DNA from: Candidatus Butyricimonas faecavium
GTDB lineage: Bacteria; Bacteroidota; Bacteroidia; Bacteroidales; Marinifilaceae
Assembly (NCBI GenBank): GCA_944321125.1
Contig: CALUKD010000001.1
Span: 62,001-126,000 of the forward strand
DNA: 64,000 bases
Direction of reading: 5' to 3'
Shown here: positions 63,985 through 64,000 of the stretch, in pieces
Layout: each line of letters begins with the position of its first letter
How positions within the stretch are numbered: the first letter of the stretch is position 1
Program-made: the position numbers and the translations under genes
Notes under the pieces: model-generated
Told to the model about the DNA's origin: nothing
Seen by the model: the letters and a program-made list of their open reading frames with translations, nothing else
Database searches by the model: none

Positions 63985-64000
63985 ATGAGAATCATCACGA
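63985..64000 (+). CDS. start of a gene cut by the window edge
   Basis: ATG at 63985 opens MRIIT, followed by the window end. Such a start fits an exonuclease III/endonuclease-phosphatase protein, often found after rhomboid genes in Bacteroidota, but five residues cannot prove it. Confidence 0.3.

Noticed and set aside
63794..63988. 64-codon frame after the second rhomboid gene
   Set aside because: It runs through a copy of the dispersed repeat, so it is most likely non-coding.
1..64000. CRISPR arrays, tRNA or rRNA genes, insertion-sequence transposases
   Set aside because: None was seen when reading intergenic regions; regularly spaced repeats, cloverleaf sequences and transposase motifs are absent.

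Overview
The window is a chromosomal segment of a Bacteroidales-type bacterium (phylum Bacteroidota). The evidence is a SusC/SusD pair with an ECF sigma factor and a FecR-type anti-sigma factor, several promoters of the form TTG-N18-20-TAnnTTTG, short TonB-like energy transducers, and Bacteroidota-style lipoproteins. Moderate GC and the gene set suggest something near Odoribacter or Butyricimonas, but that is only a guess. No rRNA, tRNA or CRISPR array was seen.

Layout. 1-384: a strong minus-strand promoter followed by a long rod-shaped, possibly 6S-like, non-coding RNA. 385-2842 (minus): cobU-cobT-cobS, the nucleotide-loop end of cobalamin synthesis. 3026-10877: ECF sigma, FecR, STN-SusC, SusD and a C39/papain-like lipoprotein, which look like a self-sensing outer-membrane uptake locus, perhaps for peptides. 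11096-17764: cobC-like phosphatase, pduO, cbiP, cobD, cbiB, ferritin and cbiA. 17930-22122: a DltA/DltC/DltB/DltD-like O-acylation cassette. 22128-22358: a MITE-like inverted element. 22357-24152: a C1 cysteine protease and a decayed KilA-N-type gene.

24290-44767 is the corrinoid regulon. Two divergent cobalamin riboswitches control a receptor+PepSY unit (minus) and btuB-cbiK-PepSY (plus). They are followed by four cobalamin genes, each a fusion (cbiHC, cbiET, cbiGF, cbiJD). Next come a small ORF that runs through its own terminator, a btuFCD ABC importer behind a third riboswitch, and cbiL. With the early-window genes this gives essentially the whole anaerobic route from sirohydrochlorin to cobalamin plus corrinoid uptake. 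The only chelatase seen (CbiK) carries a signal peptide.

44827-64000 is mostly housekeeping: a BamA/D15-like barrel, a phosphoethanolamine-transferase-like sulfatase, asd, a phosphopantetheinyl transferase that could serve the acyl carrier protein, three tonB paralogues around hflX, tyrS, cvpA, a kelch lipoprotein with an upstream 57-residue ORF, aspS, holB, ricT and two tandem rhomboid proteases. The window ends just inside a further gene.

The strongest leads are the ORF containing its own terminator (ArfA-like logic), the exported CbiK with its PepSY partner under B12 control, the Dlt-like cassette with an altered adenylation pocket, the structured RNA at the left edge, and a dispersed intergenic repeat family.
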